Part shown: positions 1-11,599 of the stretch, piece by piece
Layout: each line of letters starts with the position of its first letter
How positions within the stretch are numbered: position 1 is the first letter of the stretch
Assembly: GCA_024741835.1 (NCBI GenBank)
Contig: JAENRP010000188.1
Location: 1-64,000 of the forward strand
Direction of reading: 5' to 3'
Source of the DNA: Diplocarpon mali
Lineage: Eukaryota; Ascomycota; Leotiomycetes; Helotiales; Drepanopezizaceae
DNA: 64,000 nucleotides
Notes under the pieces: generated by a model
Databases searched by the model: none
What the model saw: the letters and a program-made list of their open reading frames with translations, nothing else
Told to the model about the DNA's origin: nothing
Program-made: the position numbers and the translations under genes

Positions 1-318
1 ATATTAGAAATATACAAGGTACGGAGATTACCGCACAGAGCGGAGGCTAAGGCTTGGTAAGCCTACCTTGTATATATACTACTTCAGCTCTCTAGAACTA
101 GAATCTATACCTTTCGATTCTGTCACTTAAATTTCATATACGCGCTATTCAAACTTCGTGATTTTCACTTAAAGAATCCAGACCTCCCTAGGCCTTACGA
201 AAGGCTTCCTGATTGGATCCGGGCCTATACTAATAGTATAGATGATTATAATGAGTTGGGTAGTAATAAACCTATAGTTGGACGCTTAAGGATAAGCTTT
301 TTTCAAAAGGGGAGGTGA
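1..318 (+). pseudogene. C-terminal tail of gypsy-A1 polyprotein
   Basis: The last ~53 codons (from about 160) are open and end with a TGA immediately before the LTR. They read DFHLKNPDLP, then LPDWIRAY, DDYNELGSNKPI and FFQKGR. Fungal chromodomain-type gypsy polyproteins have this kind of tail after the integrase and chromodomain (family knowledge). Gypsy-D1 ends in a similar way (60690-60854). Codons upstream of 160 are more degraded and I cannot delimit a chromodomain. The polypurine tract itself encodes the final QKGR residues, so coding end, priming site and LTR are packed together. Confidence 0.75.
305..318 (+). promoter_or_regulatory. Polypurine tract of gypsy-A1
   Basis: AAAAGGGGAGGTGA directly precedes the LTR. 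It is the expected primer for plus-strand DNA synthesis and also forms the last codons and stop of the polyprotein. Confidence 0.75.
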
Positions 319-634
319 TGTAACAGATTGTCACTATATATGGATTAACCCTTAGTGTTCGGCCCCGATAGGACCCTAGTTCGGCTATAGCTTAGCGCAA
401 TCTCAGTATAGGCTATAAACCGGGTTACCTCCTAATCGGCCCCGGTTAGCATCCGGTTCGGCTTCCCTTAAGCGAGTGACCCTCTTTTCTTTATATATAT
501 ATACTATATCCTTCCACTCCTTTAGGGCTCTGTAGTTATTGATTCTAAGTCATTACTAAGACATTCTATTAGCATTGCTATATGATTCGTATATGTATCG
601 GTGCCGAGCAGAGGTTATACTCCCAGTTGTCACA
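319..634 (+). repeat. 3' LTR of gypsy-A1
   Basis: The repeat starts TGTAACAG (RIP form of TGTGACAG) and ends TTGTCACA, which gives inverted termini TGTGACA/TGTCACA. It is 316 bp long. A shorter, RIP-altered copy lies at 21891-22116. The right flank GTCTC (635-639) should be the target duplication, but the left partner is outside the window. Confidence 0.85.
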
Positions 635-3026
635 GTCTCCTCCTCTATTTTTATTATTGCTAGAGGTTCCTTTAAAAGTCTAGGTGGCTTTATCTCTTAA
701 GCCTATAGTCTTTAAGCTAGTATTATAACTTAAGGTATTATATTATTAAGGCCTGCTCCTTTTATTAGGTCGCTTCTTATAAGACTATTAGAGCTTCTCC
801 CAGATCTTAGTAATAGTGCCTCTAGCCTTCTACTAAAGTTTATTAAGGCCTACTTTTATAATCGAAGACTTTATCTTAAAGCCCTTAAGCTATCTCTATT
901 CTTATATAGAATAGCAGCTAAAGATCTGCCGATCGCCTTATAGAACTTATCTTTAAAGACTCCCTTAGAATCGTCTATAGTTCCTTCTTTAGTAGGGCCT
1001 TTATAGGGAATTATCACCCTTAAGCTCTAGTTACTATTTGCCTTCTTAAAGATTAGCGAAGTGGCTTTTAATTCGCTTGCTTTTACCTTTAAGTTTTTAA
1101 ATAGGTCTTTTAAAGAATTTGGATTTAAGTTAAGGCCTTTTATATTATTAGTTAAAGGCTATAAAGTAGCGTTAGTCTATAATATAGGCTCTTCCTATAT
1201 AGCGGCTTCTTCTATAGCGATTGCATTCGGCCCTATAATAAGCTTTAATTCCTTGAAAATGCCTTCGAACTCAGCGTCCTAAGCTCCCTTTCCCTCTTTA
1301 ATTAATTAGAGGGTTATCTCAAGTTCTTAGCGCGATATAGGGTTTGCGCGCTTAGCTTCTAGACTATAGAAAAGAGACTTATCGAATTTGATATTATAAG
1401 TCATTATTACTCGCTAGAGTATAGGAATCTAGATTCTATAAATATTAAAGGTAATATATTTAATTAAGTAACCTAAGTGCCCTTATAGTTCAATTTTAAA
1501 GGTTCAGCAGTCCTTCCCTGCCTCCTTCTCCTTAATTAAAGGGTATATATAAGTACTATATATATAAATACAACTCTAGTCTAACTTTAAGCTTACTATT
1601 ATCTACTTAATAAGCAGCGGCTTATAAAATCGAAAATACTACTTAAACTAACTATAAAGAGCCTTGCTTAATAAGATCATCTTCTTCTTAGCAAGTAGGA
1701 AGATATTATAAAGGTATATAGTAGCCTTTACAACCTTTGGCCAAAGGCTTATTAAAAGCCTAGCGTAGATCCTTATTTTAATAAAGCGTTCAATTAACTC
1801 CCTTCTTACTTGCTCTACGCCTCTATTAGATTAGTATATATAAGCGGGAGTAAGCTTTAAATTGATTCCTTCCTCTTTTACCTATCTTTAGTACTTTATA
1901 AAAGAGTCTTCCCTTAAGGAGATTACTAAAGTATTATTATCTTACCTAATCTTGCAAATAGAAAGCCTATATTAGCGTTTCACCTATACTTCAAAGGCCT
2001 AAAGGACCTCTATAACTACATCTTTACCCTTCGATCTTAATAGGAACGTTTAAAGTATACTATTATACTTATCCTTAATTAAAAGAACTTATAAGCAGCT
2101 ATTATATAAGTTATTTAAAAAGTTAAAAAGAACCTAAGAGATCTTAAAGAAGGGCCTTAGAGATCGGTTCTTAAAGGTAGCGTAAGAAATAACTTGCCTA
2201 ACAAACGCTACTATATATATAAGGCACTCTAGCCTTTATATTCCCTTGATCTTTACTCCTTTAGCGCACTTGACTAGCACTTAAAGAGCCTCTGCACTTA
2301 AGTAGCTAGCGCAAAGGTGCTATATATACGCATTATTATCCTATACCCTAGTAGGCGTATAGCTAAGCTAAAACTTATTATAAAGCGTCGTCTTAGCTAT
2401 AGAGAATGCTATTAAGGCAGAGAAGTTATATTAAAGTATATTTAAAAGATCTAAATAGTTAATAGGCTTATATTTAAAGAAAATAAGGTTATAGCAACGC
2501 TTTAACTAAGCTCGCTTTATAAAGTCTCTAATGCTCTTAAAGCGCAAAGTAAGGTCTACCCTAGAGTACTAAAAACCCTTATCCGCAAGGAGCCTCTTTA
2601 AGATAATATTAATAGTAAACTCCTTTATAATAGCAATATTGCGTAGCGTTATCCTTATAAGAGAGCTATTATACTATAGAAGAGAGTCCGCCATATATCT
2701 ATTACCTCTCCTAATAATTAAGAGTCTTAAGGTACCTGCTTTAATATATTACTGCGAGTTGCTAAAAGGCTTAAAGGTACCTACGATAAGTAAATCCTTC
2801 GAATTAATAATATAAGTAGCTATGCAATTATTAAAGAGCGTACTTAAGGAGAGCGGGTGGCATTCTAACTTAAAGAGGTAATAGATATTAAACGATTCTT
2901 TAAAAGCGTTAAAAGCAAAGGGATCTATTATTATAAAAACTAGTAAGTTCTCCCTTTTACTTAAACCATCCTCTTTAAAGGCTAAAGCCTTTCCTTTAAA
3001 TTTATCAATTGCTATTACTGCAATAT
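635..3026 (-). mobile_element. Ty1/copia element copia-0, integrase-side fragment
   Basis: This is the 3'-ward part of a minus-strand copia element. It continues at 8504-10168 across the inserted copia-A1; AATAT occurs at both junctions (3022-3026 and 8504-8508). Its reverse transcriptase, RNase H and 3' LTR would lie left of the window, beyond the gypsy-A1 insertion. Confidence 0.85.
640..3020 (-). pseudogene. copia-0 protease-integrase remnant
   Basis: This is the central part of a copia polyprotein, read right to left. A protease-like segment lies near 2860-2770: NNCIATYIINSKDLL, where the ancestor probably read NCGATH. A GAG-pre-integrase zinc region follows near 2300-2200. The integrase core continues to about 1350, with SNRGVEQVRRELIER and SLWPKVVKATIYLYN, typical of copia integrase around its catalytic glutamate. 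More than thirty in-frame stops fall where Gln or Trp codons are expected, the RIP signature. The region from 1280 down to 640 is the integrase C-terminus and linker. The copia assignment is sure; exact ends are not. Confidence 0.85.
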
Positions 3027-3259
3027 TGTTGCAAGTATGCCCGTCACATGTTTATCACATGATCTATCATATGACATATCATACATATAATATATCATAT
3101 GACTTGCCATATGACTTAGTGGCAGCCCTTGTTAAATAGCTCGTAGTTAGAGAGCTCTTATAAATCAAGACACCTAATATTGTTATTTGCACCTTATACT
3201 TCTTTGTACCCTCTTTTAGTTTACTATCAAGTTTACTATTAGAGAACCTCCTTGCTATA
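3027..3259 (+). repeat. 5' LTR of copia-A1
   Basis: It begins TGTTGCAAG and ends CTTGCTATA (3' partner CTTGCTACA; CA to TA is a RIP change). The U3 part (3045-3120) is rich in overlapping TCATATGA-like palindromes. Identical length to the 3' LTR. Confidence 0.92.
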
Positions 3260-3271
3260 GGTTATGAGCCC
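3260..3271 (+). promoter_or_regulatory. Primer binding site, half initiator tRNA-Met
   Basis: GGTTATGAGCCC abuts the 5' LTR. It is the reverse complement of the anticodon arm GGGCTCATAACC (anticodon CAT) of eukaryotic initiator tRNA-Met. Drosophila copia and yeast Ty5 prime from a half-tRNA in this way (established). Copia-0, copia-B and copia-A2 carry the same site with TG changed to TA. Confidence 0.8.
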
Positions 3272-4706
3272 CGCATGCCTATAAATAGCATTCGACAAAT
3301 TCCATCAATTAGAGTCTCCCTTATAAACGAAAAGGCTAATTGATATTTTGAGTTTTACTTAACTAATGATATATAATAAGCGTTATTTTAATAATAAAAC
3401 AGTAGCTACTCCTCTTCTAAAGCGCTACGCAATAATCCAAGCTTACGCAAGATTCGTTACTATAGCTAAATCATTAGGACTGATAGCTAAGATTATTAGC
3501 TTAATTGCTAAAAGTACTCTATTGCCTAAATCACCTATTTTTAAAGGGACTAATATATAGTACCTTAAACTTGAATTCAATAGTTCATCTCCTCCTCCTC
3601 CTCCTTCTCCTCCTTTCGATAACTCTATATATATATATATAAATAAGATATCGTTATTATCTTTAGCTGCCCTTAGCCTCCCTAAGTCTTAAAAGCTTAA
3701 AGGCGCAAAGGACTATAGCTAGTAGAGGAATAAGGTTTTAAACCTTGCAAAGTCAAACGCCTTGATTATGCATTTCCATATAAAAGCTAAAATATATACT
3801 CTACCTAAGGTTGACTTATAGGACCGTTCTATTACTCTTAAGGAAAGGGACAATTGGATTAGATAGGAAGCTAAGGAATTTCAAATAAAGCTTACTATTA
3901 CACTTAATTGTAAACCAGGCCTATTAGCTTATATAGAAGGCGACAAATCTGCCTTAGATATATAAGAAGCTCTTTAAAAATAGTATAAAGGATCTGGAAT
4001 AGTACTTGAATATAACGCTATCCAGACTTATATTACTATTAAATATAACGACTTTAATTCACTTAAAGCTTACGTCGTCGCCTTTAGGCTTTTAATCACT
4101 AAATTAGAAGCTCTCGACTCTACCCCTCCCTTTTACTAGTACCCTATTATATTTATTACTAGCTGTTCTAATAGATGGCCCATTTAGGCAGATTAATAAC
4201 GCTTTAACCTTCGCTTAGCTATAGCAGCTGGACGAAAATCAAAGATTACGCTCGAAGCTCTTATTAAAGATATTACTAACGAAGCTCAAGCCTTATAAAG
4301 TTCAAAGATGAACAGAACCGCCTTATATAGTAACAAATCGGCTAGCAAGCCGCATTCCTCTGACTATAAGAAGTCAGAAAATAAGGGAGGTTTTAAAGAC
4401 TTAAAGAAGAGCACCTTTAGGAATACTACCAACTCCCCCAACTCCTCCTATCCTTATTGCAAGTAACTAGAGCTATACTATAAGGCAGAAGATTGCTTTG
4501 CAATTAATAAATCGAAAAGAGAGGCTTAAGAGAAGGACTTAGGGAAGAAGTACGTATTTCATTACCTTAAAGGCAAGGATAATAAGTCCTTGCTATTATT
4601 ACCAAAAGGCAAGAAGCCTTCTAAGAAGATTCAGAAGGAAGACAAAGAGTCAGATAATGACCTCTTTAGGCATACTATACCATTATTAACCCCAGGGCCA
4701 ATTTCC

Positions 4707-4729
4707 ACTCGCGGGCCGGGCCTAGGAGT
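4707..4729. repeat. 23-bp palindromic module in copia-A1, before protease
   Basis: A well-preserved copy of the dispersed palindrome: ACTCGCGGGCC, central G, GGCCTAGGAGT. It is read in frame as TRGPGLGV, about 15 codons upstream of the protease active site. Copia-A2 has two units at the equivalent place (34007 and 34061). Confidence 0.8.
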
Positions 4730-6116
4730 CAGTTCTTCTACTTATTTCTTATCAAAATTAAGGAATCGTTAGCTATACGATATAGGTACTAGTAAGCACG
4801 TTTCCAATAATCTCTTTAAGTTCACTTCCTATATTGCTTAAGACAATTTACCCTCCTTAAGTATAGTTAATAGATCTATTCAACCTTTCGGCATTGGCAC
4901 TTGTAAAGTTAATGCATTTAAATCCAATAGAAAGGTATATATTCTTAAGTTAATTAATACTCTTTATATACTTTAATCACTTATCTACTTATACTTAAGT
5001 GGCAAACTTAACAAAATCAAAGGCTTCTATCGAAATGGCAAGCTATTCTTATTTAATAAGAAGGAAATTTGCACTATCAATAATAATATATATATTAATA
5101 AGGAATAGCCTTCTACTAACTCCTCTAATTACATAAGTGGATATGCTCTCTTAGCTGCTATTAAGAATAGACCTTTTAATATTAAGCTCTAGTACTATCG
5201 ATTAAGCCACGCTAGCCTATAAACGGTCAGAAAGACCTAATCTACTATTACTAATATGCAAATTAAGGAAACGAAATTAAAGAAGATGCGAATTTGCGCT
5301 TCCTATAAGAAAGGCAAACCTCTCTAATACATTAATAAACGTTCAGCTCGCCTTCGACTTACAAAGGCACTTGATAAGCTATATATCAACGTAGTTCATT
5401 TAAAGCCAACTGGCCTTAACAGTTACAAATACGCCTCCATCTTCACTTACCTAGCTATAATAGCTAAATAGGGATAGACCTATATAAATAAATCTAATGC
5501 TTTTAAGGTAAATAAGAAAATGATCAGCCTTTTATAAACTTAGTATAATCGCATAATCAAGCGTTAGAGAACTAATAGAGGCAAGGAGTACTCTCCTATA
5601 TAGATGCGAATACTTATAGAAAACCTCGGTATGATTTTAAAGGAATCTACTCTATATATGCCAGAATAAGACGGCAGATCAGAACGATCAATTCGTATAT
5701 TAATAGAAAAGTTGCAAATAGCTATAATTAACTAAAATATCCTCTCCTTTCTCTAGCCTTACCTCCTTCTTTTGGTAATATATATCACTAATCTTACCGC
5801 CTTTAATATTCTCAGCAGCAAGACCCTATATAAGGTCTTTTAAGATAATATCGAGCCTAATAAGCCTTATACTCCCTTAATCAAGCATCTTCGAGTACTA
5901 GGCTATTGCGTTTATATACTAATTGAGAAAGAAAAGCGAACTTAAAGTAATAAACTCTCTCTAAGAGCAAAGGTAGGTACTCTTATCGGATTTGATAATA
6001 GAAGTATCTATCAGATCTATATACTATTATAAATAAGTAAAAAGATTATTCGATTATCTTATATTCGATTCGATAAAGACGGCCTAATTATAGAGCTGCA
6101 ATTAAAGGGTAATTTG

Positions 6117-6193
6117 ACTCCTAGTCTAGGACCGCGAGTCAATTCTAACTCTTATAATAATGATGATTTCACTCCTAGGCTAGGACCGTAAGT
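6117..6193. repeat. Pair of 23-bp palindromic modules in the copia-A1 integrase-RT linker
   Basis: Units at 6117-6139 and 6171-6193 start 54 bp apart (18 codons) and read TPSLGPRVNS and TPRLGPQVNS (stop restored to Q). They lie in a low-complexity linker just before a basic RKRGRPPS stretch. Copia-A2 has four units at the same site. Confidence 0.8.
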
Positions 6194-8069
6194 CAATTCT
6201 GACTTAAGAGAAGCTAAGCTTCTAACTTTAAGAAAGAGAGGAAGACCTCCTAGTTTAAAGAATAAAACTCACCCTTAGCCTTTTAAGAAGAGAGCTACTC
6301 GCTCTACTGCTCTTAGATTCAAAGCTGATAATTCTAATAATAAGAAAGCCTATTTAAGCGCCTTTTATATAGCCTTACTCGACTCTCCTTACCCAAATGA
6401 CCCGAAAACAGTCGAATAAGCCCTTTCTCGCGCTAACGCCGATAAATAGCGATCTGCAATCAACTTTAAGTATAATTCCCTCGCTTATAAGAATATATAA
6501 GTAGTAGTAAAACGCTTAAAACTCTCTAAAGACGATAGAGTACTCGGATTAAGACTTATCTTTAAAATAAAAAGAGATTAAAATAGGGAAATCTCCTGAT
6601 AAAAGGTCAGATTCATTATATAAGGCTATATATAATAACAAGGTTGAGATTACGACTAGACTTTTATTAGAGTTTGCAAATCTGCGGTTTAGAAGATCGC
6701 AATTGCGCTTGCAGCGCTATACAACTTTAAGCTAGATTAGTTTAACATCGAAATAGCTTTCCTTAATTCAAAAGCTGACTCTAATATCTATATTAAGTTA
6801 CCTTTTAGATATACTTAAGATAAGGTCGTTCTTTTACCTTAAGACTACTGTCTAAAGCTTCTTAAGGCCTTATATAGCTTAAAGCAATCTTTATAACTAT
6901 AGTAAGAAAAGCTACAGTCTAAGCTATAAAAGCTCGATTTTCAACCTCTTAATACTAATAATTGCATATATATCAACCGCGCCTCTCGGATTCTTATCGT
7001 TACCTACGTCGACGACTTCCTTATAGTAATAAAGAAGGGTAATATATATAATAAGTTCAAAAGAGATCTTTGCAACCTCTTTAAGATTATAGGTAGCGAA
7101 CCGGCTAACTACTTCTTAGGAGTACGTATAATTAAAGATCGATAAAACAGAACGATCTCGCTTTATTAAGATGCCTATATTAATAAGGTTCTTAAACGTT
7201 TTTATATAACTAATTGTAAGAGCGTATTAACGCCTTTTGCTAATAGCTATAAAGTTCATATAGTCAAATTTGAAGGCTAAGCCACTCTATAGGAAGTAAA
7301 GCTATACTAGGAGATCTGTGGTTCTCTATAGTACCTTGCGTACTATACGCATTAGGATATACTATACTACTGCTCTATTCTTAGTAAATTCCTTACTAAC
7401 CCTTTGCTATAATATATAGTAGCTTTAAAACGAGTTTTATAATACTTATAAGGAACGCGATTCTATTATACTACCTTCGGAAGTAAAACAACTGACCTAA
7501 AGCTTTAGAAATTGCATAGCTACTGCGATTCTGATTAGGCAGGTAATAGAGGAAGTAGAGCCTCCTATTCTAAGGCCGTATTCTTCCTTAATAATAGCGT
7601 AATTACCGCCTCCTTTAAGCGATAAACTATTATCGCTCTCTTATCTATAGAAGTAGAGTACGTCGCTATATGCAAATTCGCATAAGAGGCCTCTTAGATA
7701 CGCCAGGTACTTAAAGAAATAGGCTATATTAGCGATAATGCTACTAAAGTTGAGATGATCTGCAATAACTAAAGAGCCCTTTATCTCACCGAAAACCCCG
7801 AATATCACTAGAGAATAAAGCATATTGATATTAAGTTCTATTATATTCGGCAAGAGCTTCGGAAAGGCCATTTGGATCTCTAGTATACTAATACCAAAGA
7901 TAACGCCGCCGATAGACTTACTAAGAGCTTAAATAGCTCCAACTACGCCGCCTTTATCAAATTGTTGAATATAAAGGTTCTATACCTTAATTAAAGGGTG
8001 ATTTTTTTTATACCTCTATTATAGGGTGATTTTTTTTTTGCACTTCCATTAAGGGGTGATTTCTTTTTT

Positions 8070-8092
8070 ACTCCCAGGCCAGGCCCGCGAGT
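8070..8092. repeat. 23-bp palindromic module near the copia-A1 3' end
   Basis: Reads ACTCCCAGGCC, A, GGCCCGCGAGT: one of the most intact copies. It lies downstream of RNase H, among three repeats of the form AAGGGTGATTTTTTT (7996-8065). The counterpart in copia-A2 is at 30532-30554. Confidence 0.8.
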
Positions 8093-8270
8093 TGATTTTG
8101 ACTTTTTTAAAGGGTGGATTTCCTACTCTAAAATAGAATGCGCTAGCGAACTCTACTCTATTTCCTATATCTGCAGGTTGATTTTTCATATAAAACTATA
8201 GATTATAACAAAAGTTATAATATCATATATATTACTAGCAAGTACCTTTAAAGGTCTCTCCAAAGGGGTG

Positions 8271-8503
8271 TATTGCAAGTATGCCTATTATATATTTGTT
8301 ATATGATCTATCATATAATATATCATATATATAATATATTATATGACTTGCCATATGACTTAGTGGCAGCCCTTGTTAAATAGCTCGTAGTTAGAGAGCT
8401 CTTATGAATCAAGACACCCAATATCGTCGTTTGCACCTTATACTTCTTCGTGCCCTCTTCTAGTTTACTATCAAGTTCACTATCAGAGAACCTCCTTGCT
8501 ACA
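8271..8503 (+). repeat. 3' LTR of copia-A1
   Basis: The repeat is 233 bp and ends CTTGCTACA, followed by the AATAT duplication. It is preceded by the purine tract AAAGGGGTG (8262-8270). Its start TATTGCAAG differs from the 5' LTR start by a RIP-type G-to-A change. A short antisense open frame across it is fortuitous. Confidence 0.92.
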
Positions 8504-8508
8504 AATAT

Positions 8509-9670
8509 TATTCTCCTTAAGCTATGCTTAGAGACCCTTGAACTAGTCTCTTGCATTTAATGCCTTTTGTATTTATAGGACCTCCTTTCGTAAGGGGAGA
8601 ACCTTTATATTTTCCTTACGCCTATCTATAGTATATAACAGTTTCTAATAGTCCTAAGGCTTCTAATAGTAGTTAGTAGAGCCTCTATAAGGGCACTTAG
8701 GCCTGATCTCCCTTCTAAAGCTTATAGAGCGATTTCAAGAGCTACTTACTAGAGCTTGCAAAGGGGTTTCGGCATCTAAAAGAGACTCTTAAGTAGTAAA
8801 AACTGCTAGCCCTTTATTATTAATCGCTCTATTAGATTTAATGCCTACTAAGGTATAGCTCAGCTATATTAGGTCGTACTTATATAAGGTTCCTATCTAC
8901 TTATTAATAATTATTTCCTCCTTTAAGCGGGTCGCCTAACTTAAATTAATCTTTACTATAATTAAGTCTAAAAAGTCAATTACTCCTAGTCTCCCTTTAA
9001 TTTTAAGAAGACTATATTACTTTACTAGGCAGTACGCCTCCTACTACTCCCAGATCTATTACTAAGTATTAGTTCTCTTAGTCTTGCCTTAGCATAGTAC
9101 GTTATAATACTAAAGCCTTATCTAAGACTGAATAGCCTTATTAAAAGGCGTAATATCACACTTTAAAATAGATACTAGGCCTTAGAGTAAGAGTTGCTAG
9201 TTCACTAAATTAGCATATAAGTTATTAGCAATAGTTCCACTTATAAGAGTATCTTTATCAGGTATTAAAGAGGAAAGCTTCTTAGCTTAGATTTAAGCTT
9301 AAGCTATCGCAAAAGCTAAAAGTGTTCTATCGACAGTCTTAAAGACCTATTTTAAAAGTAGCTTATAGTATTTGCGTTAGGTCTTCTAAGTTTCCTTATA
9401 TATAAGGTGCTCCTTTATTAGGATTTCATATTTGTCCTTAATATCTTTATAAAAGGCCTATAAAGGAGGAGCTTTTAATAGATCTCCTAAGGGAAAGCAG
9501 GCGTAAATCTATTTAAATAAAGTTGCTATATACTCTTTATATAACCTCGCGTATACTATATAGAGGTTAGCCGTTTCTAGTTCCTTAAGCTCCTATATAG
9601 AGGGAGCTTAAGGCTCAGTTTCTATAATTGACTTAAATAGGAGTCTTAGATCGATAAAAATGGTAATATT
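8509..9670 (-). pseudogene. copia-0 gag remnant
   Basis: The N-terminal part of the copia-0 polyprotein. The minus strand keeps phrases such as KEHLIYKET, LIPDKDTLISGTIANNLYANLV and LKCDITPFNKAIQS, separated by TAA/TAG at former Gln/Trp codons. It has the size and position of a copia Gag (UBN2-like), between the 5' LTR at 9972 and the protease that resumes at 3020 beyond the copia-A1 insertion. I do not see a convincing start codon or an intact zinc knuckle. Confidence 0.7.
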
Positions 9671-9961
9671 ATAGAGCTTAGTAAAGAATATATATTTACT
9701 AAACTACTTTACCTAAAAGGCAGAGGTATTAAGGCGAGGCTTAGAGATACTTAAAGCATTAAATATATTAAATAGAGTTTAGTGAAAAAGGTTGGATATA
9801 TAAATGAAGTTTGCAAATAAGGTTCGATCGGAAAATAGAGATTTGTTAATTGAAAATAAAGGTCCTTTAAGTTATTATAAATACTTAAAGAGTCGGTTAA
9901 GAGCTTAAAGGGCCCTTTAGCCGGTTATATGCAAAGAGAAAGCATATTAAAGTGCTTATAA
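9671..9961 (-). other. copia-0 untranslated leader
   Basis: This stretch between the primer site and gag has no recognisable coding sequence. GGGCCTTT/AAGGGCCC motifs recur near 9908 and 9989 and could form local hairpins. Otherwise nothing is visible. Confidence 0.5.
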
Positions 9962-10168
9962 GGCTTATAACTATAGTACGGTCGGCTAAAGGGCCTTTAT
10001 TAGGTCGCTTAAGAGGCTCGCAGAAGTAGGAGAAGATAATTGATTGTATTATTATCTAGTATATATATAATAAGGAGACTTTAGAAAGAAAAGGGAGAGT
10101 CTATAACTTAGCAGAGTCACGTGGAGGGTCTCTAGAATAAGTGGAGACTCCGCCCATTTTGCACGACA
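9962..10168 (-). repeat. 5' LTR (9972-10168) and primer site of copia-0
   Basis: Read on the minus strand, the LTR runs from TGTCGTGC to GTACTATA (197 bp). It is followed by GTTATAAGCC (9962-9971), the RIP-altered initiator tRNA-Met half-tRNA site also seen in copia-A and copia-B. The U3 part contains CACGTG (near 10119). The right flank CTTAA (10169-10173) belongs to copia-B1. The 3' LTR is outside the window. Confidence 0.75.
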
Positions 10169-11258
10169 CTTAATCTAATTAGAGTTCTTAAGTAGAGCGG
10201 TTCCTTATAATACAAATGCTAAGGATCTTATGAATTCCCCTTAGATCCTTAGTATTAAAACGTTTCCGAATAGTTATAAAGAACTAATTTAATTAAGTAA
10301 TTGTTTTCGCAGCTATAGTAATATTATTAATATATAATAGTAACTTGATTCTATACTTAATATAGGTAAATAGATAAGGGTTAGCTAGGCTTTAAACGAA
10401 TCCTATTTCTATTAAAGTAGAGCTATATAAGAGGTTTTAATTATAAGCTGATTGCTTAAGCCTATAGATATTATAAAGTATATAAAAAGAGTAGCTAGCG
10501 CATATAGGAATACCGTTAGATCAAGAGAGAAAAATCCGTTCCTTTATAATTGCTTTAGTAAATGCATTTTTAATATTATACTATCTGCATTTAAGGTCCT
10601 TAGCGGCTACTATTATTATAAATATACAAAGGGTATCTATGCGAACTATTAGCGCAAATGTGTCGAAGTAGTCTTCTTTATACTATTAGGAGAAGCCCCT
10701 AGCTATAAGCCTTGCCTTATAATATTCTAGGGTCCTATTTGCATATATCTTAATTATAAAGACCCACTTTATTAAAACTAGGTTTACGTTCTTTAGCGTC
10801 GGTTCTTCTATTTATATACTATTTATAGTAAGAGAACTTTAGATTGCCTTATTCTATACTACTCTATTCTCCAGATTATTAATAGCTTTATTATATATCT
10901 TTAGAAGAGAGATTTTCATTATCCCCTTAGCGGCTAAGAATGTATTATCTTTATTAAAGCTCTATTAAAGTTCAAGCTTATAGATCTTATGCGCTATTAT
11001 AGCTTAGATACGCTTAAACTCGCGTTTATCTAAGGTGTCTTCTAGTTCTAGGTCTCTATTCCTCTTTAAAGGCGTAGGTTCAGCTATAGGTTCTATAGGC
11101 TTATTATCTAAGGAACCGCTTTCTAATAGTAGAGGCTTATTATTACTTATACCTATTTCGGGAATATCTTTTACTATAGGTACTTTAACTAAAGGGATAA
11201 TAATATTAAAGTTATTCTATACTTTAAGTAGTTCGCAGATAATAGGAATAGTCTATTC
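10169..11258 (-). mobile_element. copia-B1 (outer copy), integrase/RT fragment
   Basis: This segment aligns base for base, with RIP-type differences, to 12536-13625 of the inner copia-B2. It encodes the remnant of the reverse transcriptase and the integrase-RT linker on the minus strand. On the right it is cut by copia-B2, and continues at 17298 after the TATTC duplication (11254-11258, 17298-17302). On the left it is cut by copia-0. Short open frames on the plus strand here are antisense shadows. Confidence 0.85.
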
Positions 11259-11453
11259 TATTGAGCTTAAGTAAGTCGGCGCAGTAGGTAAAGGAGGCTT
11301 CTAGAGGTCGATGGTCGATATATTAGTAAGAGTTAAGGAAGGAAGGTTACCCCTTTCTTCCCTATAGCTATATATGTGTTAATATCCTACTGATTAAGTA
11401 GTAGGGTCATATGATAATATATTAGAGTGATAGCTGTATTACCTATCTTAATA
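11259..11453 (-). repeat. 3' LTR of copia-B2
   Basis: The family LTR reads TGTTGAGATAGG...GCTCAACA on the minus strand; here the ends are RIP-altered (TATTAAG and CTCAATA). The same LTR occurs at 17103-17297, 26917-27111 and, truncated, at 27994-28109. U3 includes GTCATATGA (11407). Confidence 0.9.
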
Positions 11454-11599
11454 CCCTTACTTAGACCTTACTCTAATTGACTTATAGTTAGGAAAACAAT
11501 AACTATCCTTTTGCGCTAATCCAACTCTTAGGTATCTCTTTAAATTAAAAAAAACAATCAATTAATAATAACCTTTATTAAAATCACTAATCCTACTTA

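Larger units (their letters stand above)
1..634 (+). mobile_element. Ty3/gypsy element A1, 3' end
   Basis: This is the terminal part of a plus-strand gypsy element: the end of its polyprotein, a polypurine tract and a complete 3' LTR. The rest lies left of the window. It is inserted in copia-0, whose integrase region resumes at 635. The same LTR family recurs as a 5' LTR at 21891 (gypsy-A2). It is less RIP-altered than most of the window, so it is probably one of the younger insertions here. Confidence 0.85.
3366..8000 (+). pseudogene. copia-A1 Gag-Pol polyprotein, RIP-inactivated
   Basis: The full copia order can be followed on the plus strand. Gag runs from the ATG at 3366 to about 4500, with a degraded zinc knuckle near 4450-4500. 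The protease active site is near 4775 (LYDIGTSKHVSNNLF, ancestrally DTGAS/T). GAG-pre-integrase (YYRLSHASL) is at 5195-5225. Integrase spans 5390-5900 (NRGKEYSP near 5575). Reverse transcriptase spans 6480-7200 with YVDDFLIVIKKG at 7005-7040. RNase H is at 7500-7960 (LLSIEVEYVAICKFA, then HIDIKFYYIRQELRKGHL). There are dozens of TAA/TAG stops at expected Gln/Trp codons. Four copies of the 23-bp palindrome are present: one before the protease, two in the integrase-RT linker, and one past RNase H. Confidence 0.93.
3027..8503 (+). mobile_element. Complete Ty1/copia element copia-A1
   Basis: A structurally complete element: two 233-bp LTRs, primer site, full polyprotein remnant, purine tract before the 3' LTR, and a 5-bp duplication AATAT on both sides (3022-3026, 8504-8508). 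It is inserted in the protease/gag region of copia-0. A second copy of the family, copia-A2, lies at 30107-35784 in the opposite orientation. The coding part is inactivated by many TAA/TAG codons. Confidence 0.95.

Noticed and set aside
1061..1282. Plus-strand open frame of 73 codons
   Set aside because: It is antisense to the copia-0 integrase C-terminus, which is readable on the minus strand.
3260..3271. Partial tRNA gene
   Set aside because: Only the anticodon-arm complement is present, directly beside an LTR; this is a primer binding site and not a tRNA gene.
7641..7871. Minus-strand frame and its counterpart at 30766-30978
   Set aside because: Both are antisense to the copia-A RNase H domain; their mutual similarity reflects the shared element.
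8323..8556. Minus-strand open frame over the copia-A1 3' LTR
   Set aside because: It spans LTR, target duplication and copia-0 sequence; no domain and no conservation in the copia-A2 LTR frame.
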